Notes: generated by a model not told the origin, from the letters alone. DNA of 35,540 nucleotides from Curtobacterium sp. A7_M15 (GCF_030705415.1 NZ_JAUZED010000028.1:1-35540), one strand, 5' to 3'; positions 25,445 through 35,476 are shown, counted from the stretch's first letter. Translations and numbers: made by a program.

Positions 25445-26314
25445 CTAGCGCGTCGCGGTCGTCGTGCGGTCGCGCCCCGTCAGGTCGACGTGCGTCTCCG
25501 GCGAACGGAACCCCCGGCGCGCCAGGACCGCGCGCACACCGGCGCCCTGCGGCTCGGCGTGCTCGATGACGAGGACTCCCCCGGGGACGAGCAGGCGCCA
25601 CGCGGTCTCGGCGAGGGCCCGTACCGCGTCGAGGCCGTCCGGACCGCCGTAGAGCGCCATCGCCGGGTCGTGGTCGCGGACCTCGGGGTCGATCGGCACC
25701 GCGTCGTCGGGCACGTACGGCGGGTTCGACACGACGACGGACACGGTGCCGTCGAGCTCGGGCAGCGCATCTGCGAGGTCACCCTCGACGAGTCGGACGG
25801 TCCCGCCGTGCGCGTCGATGTTCCGCCGGGTCCACGGGAGCGCCTCGGGCGACCGTTCGACGGCGTACACGACCGCGTTCGGCACCTCGGTGTCCATGGC
25901 GATCGCGATGGCACCGCTGCCGGACCCGAGGTCCACGGCGACCGGCGACGGCACCGCGGTGGCCCGCAGTGCGTCGATGCCGAACTGCACGACCCCCTCG
26001 GTCTCCGGTCGCGGGACGAACACGCCGGGTCCGACCGCCAGGGTCAGCGCACGGAAGTACGCCTCGCCGGTGATGTGTTGGAGCGGCTCCCGGGTGGTGC
26101 GCCGGGCGACGGCGTGCCGGAAGCGCTCGACGTGCTCCGGGGCGATCGCTCCCCCGGTCATCGCGCGGGCCTGGACCGCGCCGCGCGAGGTGTCGGTCGC
26201 CCAGGCGAGCAGCAGCTCTGCGTCCACCTGCGGGGTCGGGACACCGGCCGCGCCGAGCGCCGCGGTCGCCTCGCGCAGGAGGCGATCCGCGGCGAACGTT
26301 CCGTCACCACCCAC
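25445..26314 (-). CDS. prmC: Release factor glutamine methyltransferase
   Basis: PrmC methylates the glutamine of the GGQ motif of release factors with S-adenosylmethionine; its substrate gene prfA is directly upstream. The 289-residue protein has an N-terminal helical domain (about 1-85), the SAM motif DLGSGSGAIAIAM, and the hallmark NPPY motif in VVVSNPPYVPD. GTG 26314 is taken as the start; it lies 20 bases after the prfA stop with AGGAGG about 11 bases upstream. That AGGAGG is part of a dispersed 14-base motif. No other start gives a complete N-terminal domain. Confidence 0.95.
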   Translation of the reverse strand: MGGDGTFAADRLLREATAALGAAGVPTPQVDAELLLAWATDTSRGAVQARAMTGGAIAPEHVERFRHAVARRTTREPLQHITGEAYFRALTLAVGPGVFVPRPETEGVVQFGIDALRATAVPSPVAVDLGSGSGAIAIAMDTEVPNAVVYAVERSPEALPWTRRNIDAHGGTVRLVEGDLADALPELDGTVSVVVSNPPYVPDDAVPIDPEVRDHDPAMALYGGPDGLDAVRALAETAWRLLVPGGVLVIEHAEPQGAGVRAVLARRGFRSPETHVDLTGRDRTTTATR

Positions 26315-26321
26315 GGCGAGT

Positions 26322-26335
26322 CGCGCCTCCTGGGC
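26322..26335 (-). repeat. Dispersed motif GCCCAGGAGGCGCG, copy in prfA/prmC gap
   Basis: This exact copy begins at the prfA stop codon. Its AGGAGG probably doubles as the prmC ribosome binding site. Confidence 0.6.
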
Positions 26336-27417
26336 TACGCGTCCTGGTCGCCGACGGCGGCCAGACGTGCCTCTTCGTCCGCCTGGATGGCGGACTGGAT
26401 GACGGGCTCGAGGGCACCGTTCATGACCCGGTCGAGGTCGTACGCCTTGTACCCGGTGCGGTGGTCCGCGATGCGGTTCTCCGGGAAGTTGTACGTGCGG
26501 ATGCGCTCCGACCGGTCCATGCCGCGGATCTGCGACTTGCGCGCGTCCGAGGCGATGGCGTCGAGCTCCTCCTGCTGCTTCGCGAGGATGCGGGCGCGGA
26601 GCACGCGCATGCCGGCCTCGCGGTTCTGCAGCTGCGACTTCTCGTTCTGCATCGCCACCGTGATGCCCGTGGGCAGGTGGGTGATGCGGACCGCCGAGTC
26701 CGTCGTGTTGACGGACTGGCCACCGGGGCCGGAGGACCGGTAGACGTCGATCTTGAGGTCGTTCTGGTTGATCTGGACCTCTTCGGGCTCGTCGACCTCG
26801 GGGAAGACGAGCACGCCGGTCGTCGAGGTGTGGATGCGCCCCTGCGACTCGGTCGCCGGCACCCGCTGCACGCGGTGCACCCCGCCCTCGTACTTGAGGT
26901 GCGCCCACACGCCCTGGGACGGGTCGGTCGCGTTCGACTTGATCGCGACCTGGACGTCCTTGTAGCCACCGAGGTCGCTCTCGGTGCGCTCGAGCATCTC
27001 GACCTTCCAGCCCTTGGACTCGGCGTAGTGCGAGTACATGCGCAGCAGGTCGGCCGCGAAGAGCGCCGACTCCTCGCCGCCCTCACCGCCCTTGATCTCC
27101 ATGATCACGTCGCGCCCGTCATCGGGGTCGCGCGGGATGAGCAGCCGGCGGAGACGCTCCTGGCGCTCCGCCCGCTGCTCCTCGAGCACCGGGACCTCGT
27201 CCGCGAACGCCTCGTCCTCGCGGGCGAGCTCCTGGGCGGCGGCGAGGTCGTCCCCCGCCGCCTTCCAGGCCTCGTACGCGGACTTGATCTGGTTGAGCTC
27301 GGCGTACCGCCGGTTCACCTTCTTCGCCCGGGCCGCGTCGGCGTGGAGCGCGGGGTCCGACAGCTGCTGCGTCAGGTCCTCGTGTTCCGCCAGCAGCCCT
27401 GCTACCGACTCGAACAC
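26335..27417 (-). CDS. prfA: Peptide chain release factor 1
   Basis: RF1 ends translation at UAA and UAG. The 360-residue protein shows the catalytic GGQ in [17 protein letters not shown], whose Gln is methylated by PrmC. The stop-codon recognition region contains [14 protein letters not shown] with the PAT tripeptide typical of RF1. GTG 27417 follows the rho stop by three bases, and AGGAG in the last codons of rho is its ribosome site, so the two genes are tightly coupled. In M. tuberculosis rpmE lies between rho and prfA; it is absent here. Confidence 0.98.
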   Translation of the reverse strand: MFESVAGLLAEHEDLTQQLSDPALHADAARAKKVNRRYAELNQIKSAYEAWKAAGDDLAAAQELAREDEAFADEVPVLEEQRAERQERLRRLLIPRDPDDGRDVIMEIKGGEGGEESALFAADLLRMYSHYAESKGWKVEMLERTESDLGGYKDVQVAIKSNATDPSQGVWAHLKYEGGVHRVQRVPATESQGRIHTSTTGVLVFPEVDEPEEVQINQNDLKIDVYRSSGPGGQSVNTTDSAVRITHLPTGITVAMQNEKSQLQNREAGMRVLRARILAKQQEELDAIASDARKSQIRGMDRSERIRTYNFPENRIADHRTGYKAYDLDRVMNGALEPVIQSAIQADEEARLAAVGDQDA

Positions 27418-27420
27418 GCG

Positions 27421-29589
27421 TTACTCCTGGTGACCGTTGTGGTGCCCACCGGTCGTGGGGACCGACTTCTGCACCTGGACCAGGAACTCGACGTTCGACT
27501 GCGTCTCCTTGAGGTTCCGCAGCACGATCTCGAGTGCCTGCTGGGGGTCGAGCCCGGCGAGGGCACGGCGCAGGCGCCACGTGATCTTGACCTCGTCGGC
27601 GGAGAGCAGCTGCTCCTCGCGACGGGTGCCGGACGCGTTGACGTCGACCGCCGGGAAGATGCGCTTGTCCGCCAGGTGACGGTTCAGGCGGAGCTCCATG
27701 TTGCCGGTGCCCTTGAACTCCTCGAAGATGACCTCGTCCATCTTGGAGCCGGTCTCGACGAGTGCGGTCGCGAGGATGGTCAGCGAGCCGCCGTCCTCGA
27801 TGTTGCGCGCGGCGCCGAAGAAGCGCTTCGGCGGGTACAGCGCGGCCGAGTCGACGCCACCGGACAGCACGCGACCCGAGGCCGGCGTGGCCAGGTTGTA
27901 GGCGCGACCGAGGCGGGTGATCGAGTCGAGGAGCAGGACCACGTCGTGGCCGAGCTCGACGAGGCGCTTCGCACGCTCGATGGCGAGCTCGGCGACCGTG
28001 GTGTGGTCCTCGGCCGGGCGGTCGAAGGTCGAGGCGATGACCTCGCCCTTCACCGAGCGCTGCATGTCGGTGACCTCTTCGGGCCGCTCGTCGACGAGGA
28101 CGACCATGAGGTGCGCCTCGGGGTTGTTCTTCGCGATCGCGTTGGCGATGGCCTGCAGCACGACGGTCTTGCCGGCCTTCGGCGGCGAGACGATGAGGCC
28201 GCGCTGGCCCTTGCCGATCGGCGACACGAGGTCGATGATCCGCGTGCTGAGCTTCGACGGCTCGGTCTCGAGGCGGAGACGCTCGTTCGGGTACAGCGGG
28301 GTGAGGTCCTGGAAGTCCACGCGCGCGGCGGCCTCTTCTGCCGTCTGCCCGTTGACCGAGTCGACCTTCACGAGCGCGTTGTACTTCTGGCGGCTCTGCT
28401 GCTCGTTGTCACGCGGCTGCTTGATCGCGCCGACGACCGCGTCGCCCTTGCGCAGGTGGTACTTCTTCACCTGACCGAGCGAGACGTAGACGTCGTTCGG
28501 GCCGGGCAGGTACCCGGTCGTGCGCACGAAGGCGTAGTTGTCGAGGACGTCGAGGATGCCCGCGATCGGGATGAGGACGTCGTCCTCGGTGATCTCCGGC
28601 TCGAACTCGTCGTTCTGGCCGCCACGGCCGCGCTTGCGGTCACGCTGGCGACGGCTGCGGCCCCCCTCGGACTCGTCGGCGTTCTGCTGGCCCTGCTTCT
28701 GCTGCTGCTGGCCGTTCTGCTGCTTCTGCTGCTGGCCGTTCTGCTTCTGCTCGTTCTTGGCGTCGTCCTGCTGGGCGTTCTTCTGCTCGCCCTGCTGGCC
28801 GTTCTGACCGTTCTTCTGCGCGGCGTCGCCCTTCGGCGCGTTGTCGCGACCGTTCTGGTCGCCGCCCTGCTCGCCGTTCTCGGCGTTCTGTCCACGGCCA
28901 CGACCGCGACCACGGCTGCGACGACCGCGGCGCGAGCCGCCCTCGCCCTGCTGGTCGTTCTGGTCGCCCGACTCGGTGGAGCCGGCGGTGTCACCGGTGG
29001 ACTGCTCGTCCGCAGCCGGCGTCTGGGAGTCGACCCGCGCCTCCTGGGCGGCGTCCTGCGTTCCAGCGGGCTGCTGCGCCTGCTGGTCGCGCTGCCCGCG
29101 GCCACGACGCTGCCCGCCGGTCTGCGCGGCTTCCTGCGCGTCCTTCTCGGCGCGGACCTGGTCGAGCCCGGCGAGGAGGTCCTCGGTGCCGGTCTGACCG
29201 TGGTTGGTGTGCTCGGCGGCCGACGTCGGCGCGGCGCTCACGGTGCCGCCCGACGACGCGCGGCGCGAACGGCGGGCCCGCGAGGACGCCGGCTGCTCGG
29301 CCGGAGCCTCGGTGGCGACCGGGGCGTCGGCGGCGGGCTCGTCCGCAGGTGCTGCCGGAGCCTCGGTCGGCTCGGGCAGCGTCGGCTGCTCGGGCTGATG
29401 CTCGGGCTGCTCGGCGGTGTCGTCCGTCGCGGGACGCTTGTCCTCGATCGATGCGATGAGGTCGCCCTTGCGGAGCTTCGACAGCCCCGTGATGCCGAGG
29501 GATGACGCGATGCGCTGGAGTTCCGGGAGCCGGAGGGCGCGCAGATCGCTGGGGATCTCCACCGGGGTGGAGTCGTTGACGTTCGTCAA
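27421..29589 (-). CDS. rho: Transcription termination factor Rho with Asn/Gln/Arg-rich insert
   Basis: This 722-residue protein starts at TTG 29589, with AAAGGAAA about eight bases upstream. The Rho N-terminal helical domain ([18 protein letters not shown]) is at about 18-60. A long disordered region, about 60-330, is first Ala/Pro/Glu-rich, then Arg/Gly-rich, then almost only Asn, Gln, Lys and Gly (about 243-303). The cold-shock-type RNA-binding domain (about 345-410) and the hexameric helicase core with Walker [16 protein letters not shown] and [11 protein letters not shown] follow. Inserts are common in actinobacterial Rho, but the Gln/Asn run is striking. It starts a rho-prfA-prmC operon. 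Confidence 0.97.
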   Translation of the reverse strand: MTNVNDSTPVEIPSDLRALRLPELQRIASSLGITGLSKLRKGDLIASIEDKRPATDDTAEQPEHQPEQPTLPEPTEAPAAPADEPAADAPVATEAPAEQPASSRARRSRRASSGGTVSAAPTSAAEHTNHGQTGTEDLLAGLDQVRAEKDAQEAAQTGGQRRGRGQRDQQAQQPAGTQDAAQEARVDSQTPAADEQSTGDTAGSTESGDQNDQQGEGGSRRGRRSRGRGRGRGQNAENGEQGGDQNGRDNAPKGDAAQKNGQNGQQGEQKNAQQDDAKNEQKQNGQQQKQQNGQQQQKQGQQNADESEGGRSRRQRDRKRGRGGQNDEFEPEITEDDVLIPIAGILDVLDNYAFVRTTGYLPGPNDVYVSLGQVKKYHLRKGDAVVGAIKQPRDNEQQSRQKYNALVKVDSVNGQTAEEAAARVDFQDLTPLYPNERLRLETEPSKLSTRIIDLVSPIGKGQRGLIVSPPKAGKTVVLQAIANAIAKNNPEAHLMVVLVDERPEEVTDMQRSVKGEVIASTFDRPAEDHTTVAELAIERAKRLVELGHDVVLLLDSITRLGRAYNLATPASGRVLSGGVDSAALYPPKRFFGAARNIEDGGSLTILATALVETGSKMDEVIFEEFKGTGNMELRLNRHLADKRIFPAVDVNASGTRREEQLLSADEVKITWRLRRALAGLDPQQALEIVLRNLKETQSNVEFLVQVQKSVPTTGGHHNGHQE
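29036..29049 (-). repeat. Dispersed motif GCCCAGGAGGCGCG, copy inside rho
   Basis: This exact copy lies in the disordered N-terminal part of rho, where it encodes AQEAR. The match with the 25419 copy extends further, to GGTCGA. Confidence 0.6.
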
Positions 29590-29640
29590 GGTCGGTGTTT
29601 CCTTTCGAACCGCAGAACGCGGAGAGTTTCCACCGTCCCG

Positions 29641-29658
29641 GATGCACGGGTATGCATC
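29641..29658. promoter_or_regulatory. Inverted repeat in the rho leader
   Basis: GATGCA and TGCATC flank six bases (CGGGTA), a perfect dyad 52 bases before the rho start. It could be an operator or an RNA hairpin in the leader. Rho is autoregulated in other bacteria, but nothing here proves this. The 161-base thrB-rho gap shows no clear -10/-35 pair. Confidence 0.4.
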
Positions 29659-29750
29659 GACCGCCGTTCAGACGACGGACCGGGATTCGGTGATCAGAAA
29701 GAGATCGCCCCCGCGCACCGGAGCCAGCGTGGCGAGGAGGTTCCTGCTGC

Positions 29751-30746
29751 CTACGCGAGTTCGGCTCGGAGCGCCGAGTGCGGCACCACTGTAGCACCAC
29801 CGAGGTCGACAGCCAGCATGAGCGCCCGCCAGTCGGATTCCCCGTGTCGCGACACGAGGTCCGCCGCGGTCAGGCGCTGCGCGGGGTCGCTGCCGAGGAC
29901 CAGGAGGCTCGGGCCGGCCCCGGAGACGACCGCGGCGAGGCCGTGCTGTCGCAGCAGGCCGATCAGGGCGTCGGTCTCGGGCATGGCACTGGCGCGGTAG
30001 GCCTGGTGCAACCGGTCCTCGGTCGCCGCCAGGAGCAGCTCCGGGCTCTGGATGAGGGCGGCCACGAGCAGGGCGGACCGGGAGACGTTGAACGCGGCGT
30101 CCTCGTGCGGGACGCTCGCCGGCTGCAGGGAGCGCGCGAGCTTCGTCGAGAGCGTCGAGGTCGGCACGAAGACCACCGGCGAGACTCCGCGGTGGACGAG
30201 CAGGCGCTTGTACGCCGGCCCCTCGGCCGTCATCCACGCGATCGTCAGGCCGCCGAAGAGCGCGGGTGCCACGTTGTCCGGGTGCCCCTCCATCTCGGTC
30301 GCGAGCGTGAGCAGCGTCGAGGCGTCGAGGTCGACGACTCCCTCGAGCAACCCCCGCGCGGCCATCAACCCGGCGACGATCGCCGCGGCGGAGGATCCCA
30401 TCCCCCGGCCGTGCGGGATGGCGTTCACCGCGTGCAGCTCGAGTCCGGGCTGCAGGGCGACGCCGGCGTGCTCGAGACCGCGGCGGACCGCACGGACGAC
30501 GAGGTTCGTGTCGTCCGTGGCGACCTCGCCGGCGCCGACTCCGTCGACCGTGACGGTCGCGCCGGGTTCGGGCCGGACCCGGACGACCACCTCGTCGTAG
30601 AGCGACAGGGCGAGGCCGAGCGAGTCGAAACCCGGTCCGAGGTTCGCCGAGGTCGCCGGTACTCGTACGCGGACCGCCCGTCCGGCCGGTACAGCGATCT
30701 GGGCGGTCGTGCCCTCCCCCGGTCCGGACGAGCGGTCGGGGCTCAC
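29751..30746 (-). CDS. thrB: Homoserine kinase
   Basis: ThrB phosphorylates homoserine with ATP, the step before threonine synthase. The 331-residue GHMP-family kinase has [15 protein letters not shown] near the N-terminus, the ATP-binding [13 protein letters not shown] loop, and a C-terminal [12 protein letters not shown] motif. GTG 30746 overlaps the thrC stop as GTGA. The N-terminal 20 residues before [13 protein letters not shown] are polar and lineage-specific. It closes the lysA-hom-thrC-thrB run. Confidence 0.96.
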   Translation of the reverse strand: MSPDRSSGPGEGTTAQIAVPAGRAVRVRVPATSANLGPGFDSLGLALSLYDEVVVRVRPEPGATVTVDGVGAGEVATDDTNLVVRAVRRGLEHAGVALQPGLELHAVNAIPHGRGMGSSAAAIVAGLMAARGLLEGVVDLDASTLLTLATEMEGHPDNVAPALFGGLTIAWMTAEGPAYKRLLVHRGVSPVVFVPTSTLSTKLARSLQPASVPHEDAAFNVSRSALLVAALIQSPELLLAATEDRLHQAYRASAMPETDALIGLLRQHGLAAVVSGAGPSLLVLGSDPAQRLTAADLVSRHGESDWRALMLAVDLGGATVVPHSALRAELA

Positions 30747-31822
30747 TCGGCGCCGACCAGTCCGAGCACGTCGGCGACCGACTTGGTGTCGACGGGGACG
30801 CTCGTCGGGGCGACCTCGCCGCCGTCCTGCGTGCGGAGGGCCCACTGCGGGTCCTTGAGGCCGTGGCCGGTCACCGTGATGACGACCTTCGCGCCCTGCG
30901 GCACGACACCGGCGTCGGCACGCTCGAGGAGTCCGGCGACGCCGATGGCCGAGGCGGGCTCGACGAACACGCCGACCTCGGCGGAGAGGATGCGGTGCGC
31001 GGCGAGGATGCCCTCGTCGGTGATGGCACCGAAGTAGCCGTCGGTCTCGTCACGAGCCTCGAGGGCGAACTGCCACGACGCCGGGTTGCCGATGCGGATC
31101 GCCGACGCGATGGTGTCCGGCTGCTTGACGACCTCGCCGCGGACGATCGGTGCCGAGCCGGCTGCCTGGAAGCCGAACATGCGCGGGAGCTTCGTCGACC
31201 GACCGGCGGCGACGTCCTCGCGGTACCCGCGGGAGTAGGCCGTGTAGTTGCCGGCGTTGCCCACCGGCAGGAAGTGGAAGTCCGGCGCGTCGCCGAGGAC
31301 GTCGACGACCTCGAACGCGGCGGTCTTCTGGCCCTCGATGCGGTCGTTGTTGACCGAGTTCACCAGGTGCACCGGGTAGTTCGCGGCGAGGTCGCGCGCG
31401 ATGTCGAGGCAGTCGTCGAAGTTGCCCTGCACCTGCAGCAGCTGGGCGTCGTGCGCGACGGCCTGGCTGAGCTTGCCCATGGCGATCTTGCCCTCGGGCA
31501 CGAGCACCGCGGCGGTGATGCCGGCGTGCGTGGCGTACGCGGCGGCCGAGGCGCTCGTGTTGCCGGTCGAGGCGCAGATGACGGCCTTCGCGCCGTGCTC
31601 GACGGCCTTCGAGATCGCCATCGTCATGCCGCGGTCCTTGAACGACCCGGTCGGGTTCATCCCCTCGAACTTGACGTAGACCTCGGCCCCGGTGCGCTCG
31701 GACAGGCGGCGCGCCGGGATGAGCGGGGTCCCGCCCTCACCGAGCGTGACGACGGGCGTCGCTTCGGTGACGTCGAGGCGGTCGGCGTACTCGCGCAGGA
31801 CACCCTGCCACTGGTGGGCCAT
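30743..31822 (-). CDS. thrC: Threonine synthase
   Basis: ThrC converts O-phosphohomoserine to threonine with pyridoxal phosphate. The 359-residue protein has the PLP lysine in [11 protein letters not shown], the phosphate-site [14 protein letters not shown] and PVGNAGNY. This is the compact class of threonine synthase as in M. tuberculosis. ATG 31822 has a purine-rich GAGAGAAG upstream. The 70-base gap to hom contains the variant motif GCCTGGAGGCGCG. It is coupled to thrB by overlap. Confidence 0.97.
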   Translation of the reverse strand: MAHQWQGVLREYADRLDVTEATPVVTLGEGGTPLIPARRLSERTGAEVYVKFEGMNPTGSFKDRGMTMAISKAVEHGAKAVICASTGNTSASAAAYATHAGITAAVLVPEGKIAMGKLSQAVAHDAQLLQVQGNFDDCLDIARDLAANYPVHLVNSVNNDRIEGQKTAAFEVVDVLGDAPDFHFLPVGNAGNYTAYSRGYREDVAAGRSTKLPRMFGFQAAGSAPIVRGEVVKQPDTIASAIRIGNPASWQFALEARDETDGYFGAITDEGILAAHRILSAEVGVFVEPASAIGVAGLLERADAGVVPQGAKVVITVTGHGLKDPQWALRTQDGGEVAPTSVPVDTKSVADVLGLVGAE

Positions 31823-31892
31823 GAGGCTTCTCTCTCTGTCCGGAGGTTCGGTCTGGTGGTGGTCGGTGGTGGGCCTGGAGGCGCGTGGTGCG

Positions 31893-33200
31893 TCAGGCGC
31901 CGACGAAGCGCAGGACACTGGTCACGTCCAGGACCACGTCCTCGCCGCGGAGGGTGCGGACAGTGTCCGCCAGCGCGGCTTCCCGCGCGAGGTGGGTGCC
32001 GATGACGAGCGTCGCGGTGCCCTCGGAGGCACCCGCGGTCGTCTGCTCGACGGTCTCGACGCTGACGCCGTGCTTGGCGAGGACGCCGGCGACGGTCGAC
32101 AGGACACCGGGGGCGTCCGTGACGTGCAACGTGATCTGGTAGCGCGTGCGGACGGTACCGATCGGGAAGACCGGCAGCGCGGCCTGGGTCGACTCGGCGA
32201 TGCCGGGTCCACCGATCACGTGCCGTCTGGCAGCGGAGACGAGGTCGCCGAGGACGGCCGAGGCGGTCTCCACCCCGCCGGCGCCGGCGCCGTAGAACAT
32301 CAGGTCGCCGGCGGCCTCGGCCTCGACGAACACGGCGTTCTTCGCCCCGTGCACGCTTGCGAGCGGGTGCGACTCCGGCACGAGCGCCGGGTACACGCGT
32401 GCGCTGACGCCCTCGGTGCCCTGCTCGTCGGTCAGGCGCTCGGCGGTCGCCAGGATCTTCACGACGTACCCGGCCTTGCGCGCGGCCCGGACCTGCTCGA
32501 TCGTCACCGAGGTGATCCCCTCGCGGTGGACCGCCGCGAGCGGCACCGAGGTGTGGAACGCCAGCGACGCCAGGATCGCGGCCTTCTGCGCGGCGTCGTA
32601 GCCCTCGATGTCGGCGGTCGGGTCGGCCTCGGCGTAGCCCAGCTCGGTGGCCGTCGCGAGGGCGTCCTCGAACGTCGAGCCCTCGCGGTCCATGAGGTCG
32701 AGGATGAAGTTGGTCGTGCCGTTGACGATGCCCATGATGCGCTCGATGCGGTCACCCGCGAGGGAGTCGTGCAGCGGGCGGATGATCGGGATCGCGCCGG
32801 CGACGGCGGCCTCGTAGTAGAGCTGTGCGCCGACCTGCTCGGCGACGGCGAAGAGCTCCGGGCCGTGGGTCGCCAGCAGGGCCTTGTTGCCGGTGACGAC
32901 GTCGGCGCCGGACTGCAGCGCCTGGAGCACGAGCGTCCGTGCCGGCTCGATGCCGCCGATCAGCTCGACGACGATGTCCGCGCCGAGGATGAGCGACGCC
33001 GCGTCCGTCGTGAAGAGCTCCTTCGGCAGGTCGACGTCGCGCGGGGCGTCGAGGTCGCGCACCGCGATCCCGACGAGCTCGAGGCCGGCTCCGGCGCGCG
33101 AGGCCAACTCGTCGCCGTGTTCGAGGAGCAGCCGCGCCACCTGGGAACCGACCGAGCCGGCTCCGAGCAGCGCGACGCGGACGTTGCGGTATTCGATCAT
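31893..33200 (-). CDS. hom: Homoserine dehydrogenase with C-terminal ACT domain
   Basis: The enzyme reduces aspartate semialdehyde to homoserine with NAD(P)H. The 435-residue protein has the Rossmann motif [26 protein letters not shown], the catalytic region [10 protein letters not shown], and [11 protein letters not shown]. The C-terminal ACT domain ([35 protein letters not shown] region, about 350-430) is the site of threonine feedback in related enzymes. ATG 33200 lies 44 bases after the lysA stop; the ribosome site is weak (AGGA). No aspartokinase domain is fused. Confidence 0.97.
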   Translation of the reverse strand: MIEYRNVRVALLGAGSVGSQVARLLLEHGDELASRAGAGLELVGIAVRDLDAPRDVDLPKELFTTDAASLILGADIVVELIGGIEPARTLVLQALQSGADVVTGNKALLATHGPELFAVAEQVGAQLYYEAAVAGAIPIIRPLHDSLAGDRIERIMGIVNGTTNFILDLMDREGSTFEDALATATELGYAEADPTADIEGYDAAQKAAILASLAFHTSVPLAAVHREGITSVTIEQVRAARKAGYVVKILATAERLTDEQGTEGVSARVYPALVPESHPLASVHGAKNAVFVEAEAAGDLMFYGAGAGGVETASAVLGDLVSAARRHVIGGPGIAESTQAALPVFPIGTVRTRYQITLHVTDAPGVLSTVAGVLAKHGVSVETVEQTTAGASEGTATLVIGTHLAREAALADTVRTLRGEDVVLDVTSVLRFVGA

Positions 33201-33244
33201 CTGGTGCGGGTCCTGTTCGTGGGGAGTCGGGTCGTCCGAGGGGC

Positions 33245-34660
33245 TCAGGCCCCCGGGACCACCCCGGTGTCGCGGGCGAGGAGGTCGTCGATCGACTCGC
33301 CACGCACGAGGATACGGGGTACGCCGTCGGCGACCGCCACGACCGGCGGGCGGCCGACGTGGTTGTAGTTGCTCGCCAGGCTCCAGCAGTACGCACCCGT
33401 GGCGGCGACGGCCAGGAGATCGCCGCGGTGCACGTCGCCCGGCAGGTACTCGTCGTTCACGACGATGTCCCCGGACTCGCAGTGCTTGCCGACGACGCGA
33501 CTGAGGACGGCGGGCGCGTCGGAGGTGCGGGCGAGCCGCGCGGTGTAGTCGGCGCCGTAGAGCGCGGGTCGGGCGTTGTCGCTCATGCCGCCGTCGACCG
33601 AGACGTACGTCCGGGTCGCCGAGGCGTCCGCGTCGTCGTCGATCCCGACCTCGAGCGCCACGGGCTTGATCGTCCCCACCCGGTAGAGCGTGATCCCGGC
33701 GGGGCCGACGATGTACCGGCCGGGCTCGACCGCGATCTCGGGCACCGGGATGTCCCGCTCGGCGCAGGCCTCGGCGACGATGGTCGCGAGCGCGTCGGCG
33801 ACGTCCTCCGGCTCGAACGCCGAGTCGGCCTCGGTGTAGTCGATGCCCCAGCCGCCGCCGAGGTTGAGCTCGGGCACCGGGCCGGTCGCGACGAGCGTGG
33901 CGTGCACGTCCATCAGGCGACGCGCGGCCTCGCGGAAGCCGGACTCGTCGAAGATCTGCGAGCCGATGTGCGAGTGCAGGCCGACGAAGGCGAGCGAGGG
34001 CTCGGCGCGCACGGCAGCGGCTGCGGTGACGGCCTCGGTCAGGGGGATGCCGAACTTCTGGTCCTCGCGCGCGGTCGCCAGGTACTCGTGCGTCGAGGCG
34101 TGCACCCCGCTGTTGATCCGGATGCGCACGCGCTGCACGACACCGGCGTCGGCGGCGGCACGGGCGACGCGTCCGATCTCCTCGTGGCTGTCGAGGACGA
34201 TGGTGCCGACGCCGACCTCGACCGCACGGGCGATCTCGGCGTCCGACTTGTCGTTGCCGTGGAAGCCCAGCAGTGCCGGGTCGACTCCCCCGGCCAGGGC
34301 CACCGCGAGCTCGCCGCCGGTGCAGACGTCCACGCGGAGGTCGGCCTCCGCCATCCACGCCGCGACCTGGGTCGTCAGGAACGCCTTGCCCGCGTAGTAG
34401 ACGTGCGCCCGGGTACCGATCCGCTCGAACGCCTCGGTGAACGCGTTCCGCACCCGCACCGCACGGGACTGCACGTCGCGTTCGTCGACCACGTACAGCG
34501 GCGTGCCGAACTGCTCCACGAGGTCGGACGCGGTGACCCCGCCCACGACGAGCTCGCCGTCGTCGGTCCGGGTCGCGGAAGCGGGCCAGATCCGCGCGGT
34601 CAGCGCGGAGGCGTCCGTCGGGAACCGCAGGTGCTGCGGGGCAAGGGGGTTCTCGCTCAC
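33245..34660 (-). CDS. lysA: Diaminopimelate decarboxylase
   Basis: LysA makes lysine from meso-diaminopimelate with pyridoxal phosphate. The 471-residue protein has the PLP lysine in YYAGKAFLT, the HGNDKS loop, HSHIGSQIFD, the GGGWGIDY phosphate-binding region, EPGRYIVG, and the cross-subunit cysteine in GKHCESGD. GTG 34660 gives the usual N-terminus of actinobacterial LysA. A TAGGAT element eight bases upstream points to a leaderless or very short leader. It is the first gene of the lysA-hom-thrC-thrB set; in M. tuberculosis argS precedes lysA, but here a DUF2993 gene does. Confidence 0.97.
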   Translation of the reverse strand: MSENPLAPQHLRFPTDASALTARIWPASATRTDDGELVVGGVTASDLVEQFGTPLYVVDERDVQSRAVRVRNAFTEAFERIGTRAHVYYAGKAFLTTQVAAWMAEADLRVDVCTGGELAVALAGGVDPALLGFHGNDKSDAEIARAVEVGVGTIVLDSHEEIGRVARAAADAGVVQRVRIRINSGVHASTHEYLATAREDQKFGIPLTEAVTAAAAVRAEPSLAFVGLHSHIGSQIFDESGFREAARRLMDVHATLVATGPVPELNLGGGWGIDYTEADSAFEPEDVADALATIVAEACAERDIPVPEIAVEPGRYIVGPAGITLYRVGTIKPVALEVGIDDDADASATRTYVSVDGGMSDNARPALYGADYTARLARTSDAPAVLSRVVGKHCESGDIVVNDEYLPGDVHRGDLLAVAATGAYCWSLASNYNHVGRPPVVAVADGVPRILVRGESIDDLLARDTGVVPGA

Positions 34661-34668
34661 GGGACCCG

Positions 34669-34674
34669 ATCCTA
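34669..34674 (-). promoter_or_regulatory. Probable -10 element of lysA
   Basis: The minus strand reads TAGGAT eight bases before the lysA GTG. The position suits a promoter whose transcript starts at or very near the start codon. A weak AGGA within it could alternatively act as a ribosome site. Confidence 0.45.
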
Positions 34675-34685
34675 CCGAGCCGAGC

Positions 34686-34699
34686 CGCGCCTCCTGGGC
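34686..34699 (-). repeat. Dispersed motif GCCCAGGAGGCGCG, copy between DUF2993 gene and lysA
   Basis: This exact copy lies in the 58-base gap, 26 bases before the lysA start and 20 bases after the DUF2993 stop. It is too far from lysA to be its ribosome site. Confidence 0.6.
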
Positions 34700-34718
34700 C
34701 GCGTTACGCGCCCCGCGG

Positions 34719-35471
34719 CTACGAGCACGAGCCGACCGTCTGCAGCCCCGCCTCGTTGAGCGGCAGGGAGTCCGCCGTGACGCGGACCGTCGCCTCGGAG
34801 GCGGTGACGTCGAGCGACCGCACGAGGAGCCCCTCCGGCAGGAACCTGGCGGTGCAGACCTCGACCGGGACGTTCGTGACACCCGGGATCGAGTCCACCT
34901 TGAGACCGAGCGACGAGTTCGTGATCCGCACCGTCTTCGGCGTGATCGTTATGCCCTTGCCGTCGTCCTGCGCGGCGACGTCGCCCTTCGCCGCGTAGGT
35001 GATGTCGTAGCCGAGGACCGCGGCCTTGCCCGAGAGCTCGACCCCGCCGTCGACGAGGCTGAGGCGGTCGAACAGCGGGCTGTACTTGGCGAGGTCCTTC
35101 ACGGACGTGGCCGCCAGCCGGACGTGGCCGTCGACGTCGCGCACGTCGCCCTTGCCGTCCACGGGCACGTCCCGCGCGGTGACGTCGGCCGCGAGCGGGA
35201 TGCCGTCGATCGTGAGCTTCTCGGAGGAGATCTCGACCTCGTCGAGCTGCCCGCTGATCAGTTGCGGGATGACGATGCCCTTCGCGTGCGCCTCGACCTC
35301 GCCGGTGGCGCCGGACGGCAGCGACTGCTCGACCTGCTGCGCGATGATGCGGTCGACGACCCCGCGGAGGACGAACTCGGCGATCACGACGAGTGCGGCG
35401 AGGACGACCAGGACGACGACGAGCACGACGGGCCAGCGGCGGCGGCGCTTCCGGGGGGTGGCGGTGGACAT
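34719..35471 (-). CDS. DUF2993 membrane-anchored protein
   Basis: This 250-residue protein has a basic N-terminus (RKRRRRW), one membrane anchor (PVVLVVVLVVLAALVVIAEFVL) and an extracytoplasmic domain with the LmeA/DUF2993 pattern of alternating strands. In mycobacteria the DUF2993 protein LmeA takes part in lipoglycan (mannan) elongation in the cell envelope. Two cysteines near the C-terminus could pair. ATG 35471 is chosen because AGGTGG lies five bases upstream; GTG 35480 is possible. It is the most upstream gene in the window and could share transcription with lysA. The specific role here is unknown. Confidence 0.88.
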   Translation of the reverse strand: MSTATPRKRRRRWPVVLVVVLVVLAALVVIAEFVLRGVVDRIIAQQVEQSLPSGATGEVEAHAKGIVIPQLISGQLDEVEISSEKLTIDGIPLAADVTARDVPVDGKGDVRDVDGHVRLAATSVKDLAKYSPLFDRLSLVDGGVELSGKAAVLGYDITYAAKGDVAAQDDGKGITITPKTVRITNSSLGLKVDSIPGVTNVPVEVCTARFLPEGLLVRSLDVTASEATVRVTADSLPLNEAGLQTVGSCS

Positions 35472-35476
35472 GCGTC

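Noticed and set aside
28680-28860. Triplet-rich stretch in rho considered as a CRISPR-like or satellite array
   Set aside because: The units are irregular, have no spacers, and stay in frame within a functional Rho gene. It is a low-complexity coding region.
31893-34358. An 821-codon frame extending hom upstream into lysA
   Set aside because: The upstream half is Arg-rich shadow of lysA; hom begins at ATG 33200 with a normal N-terminal Rossmann motif.
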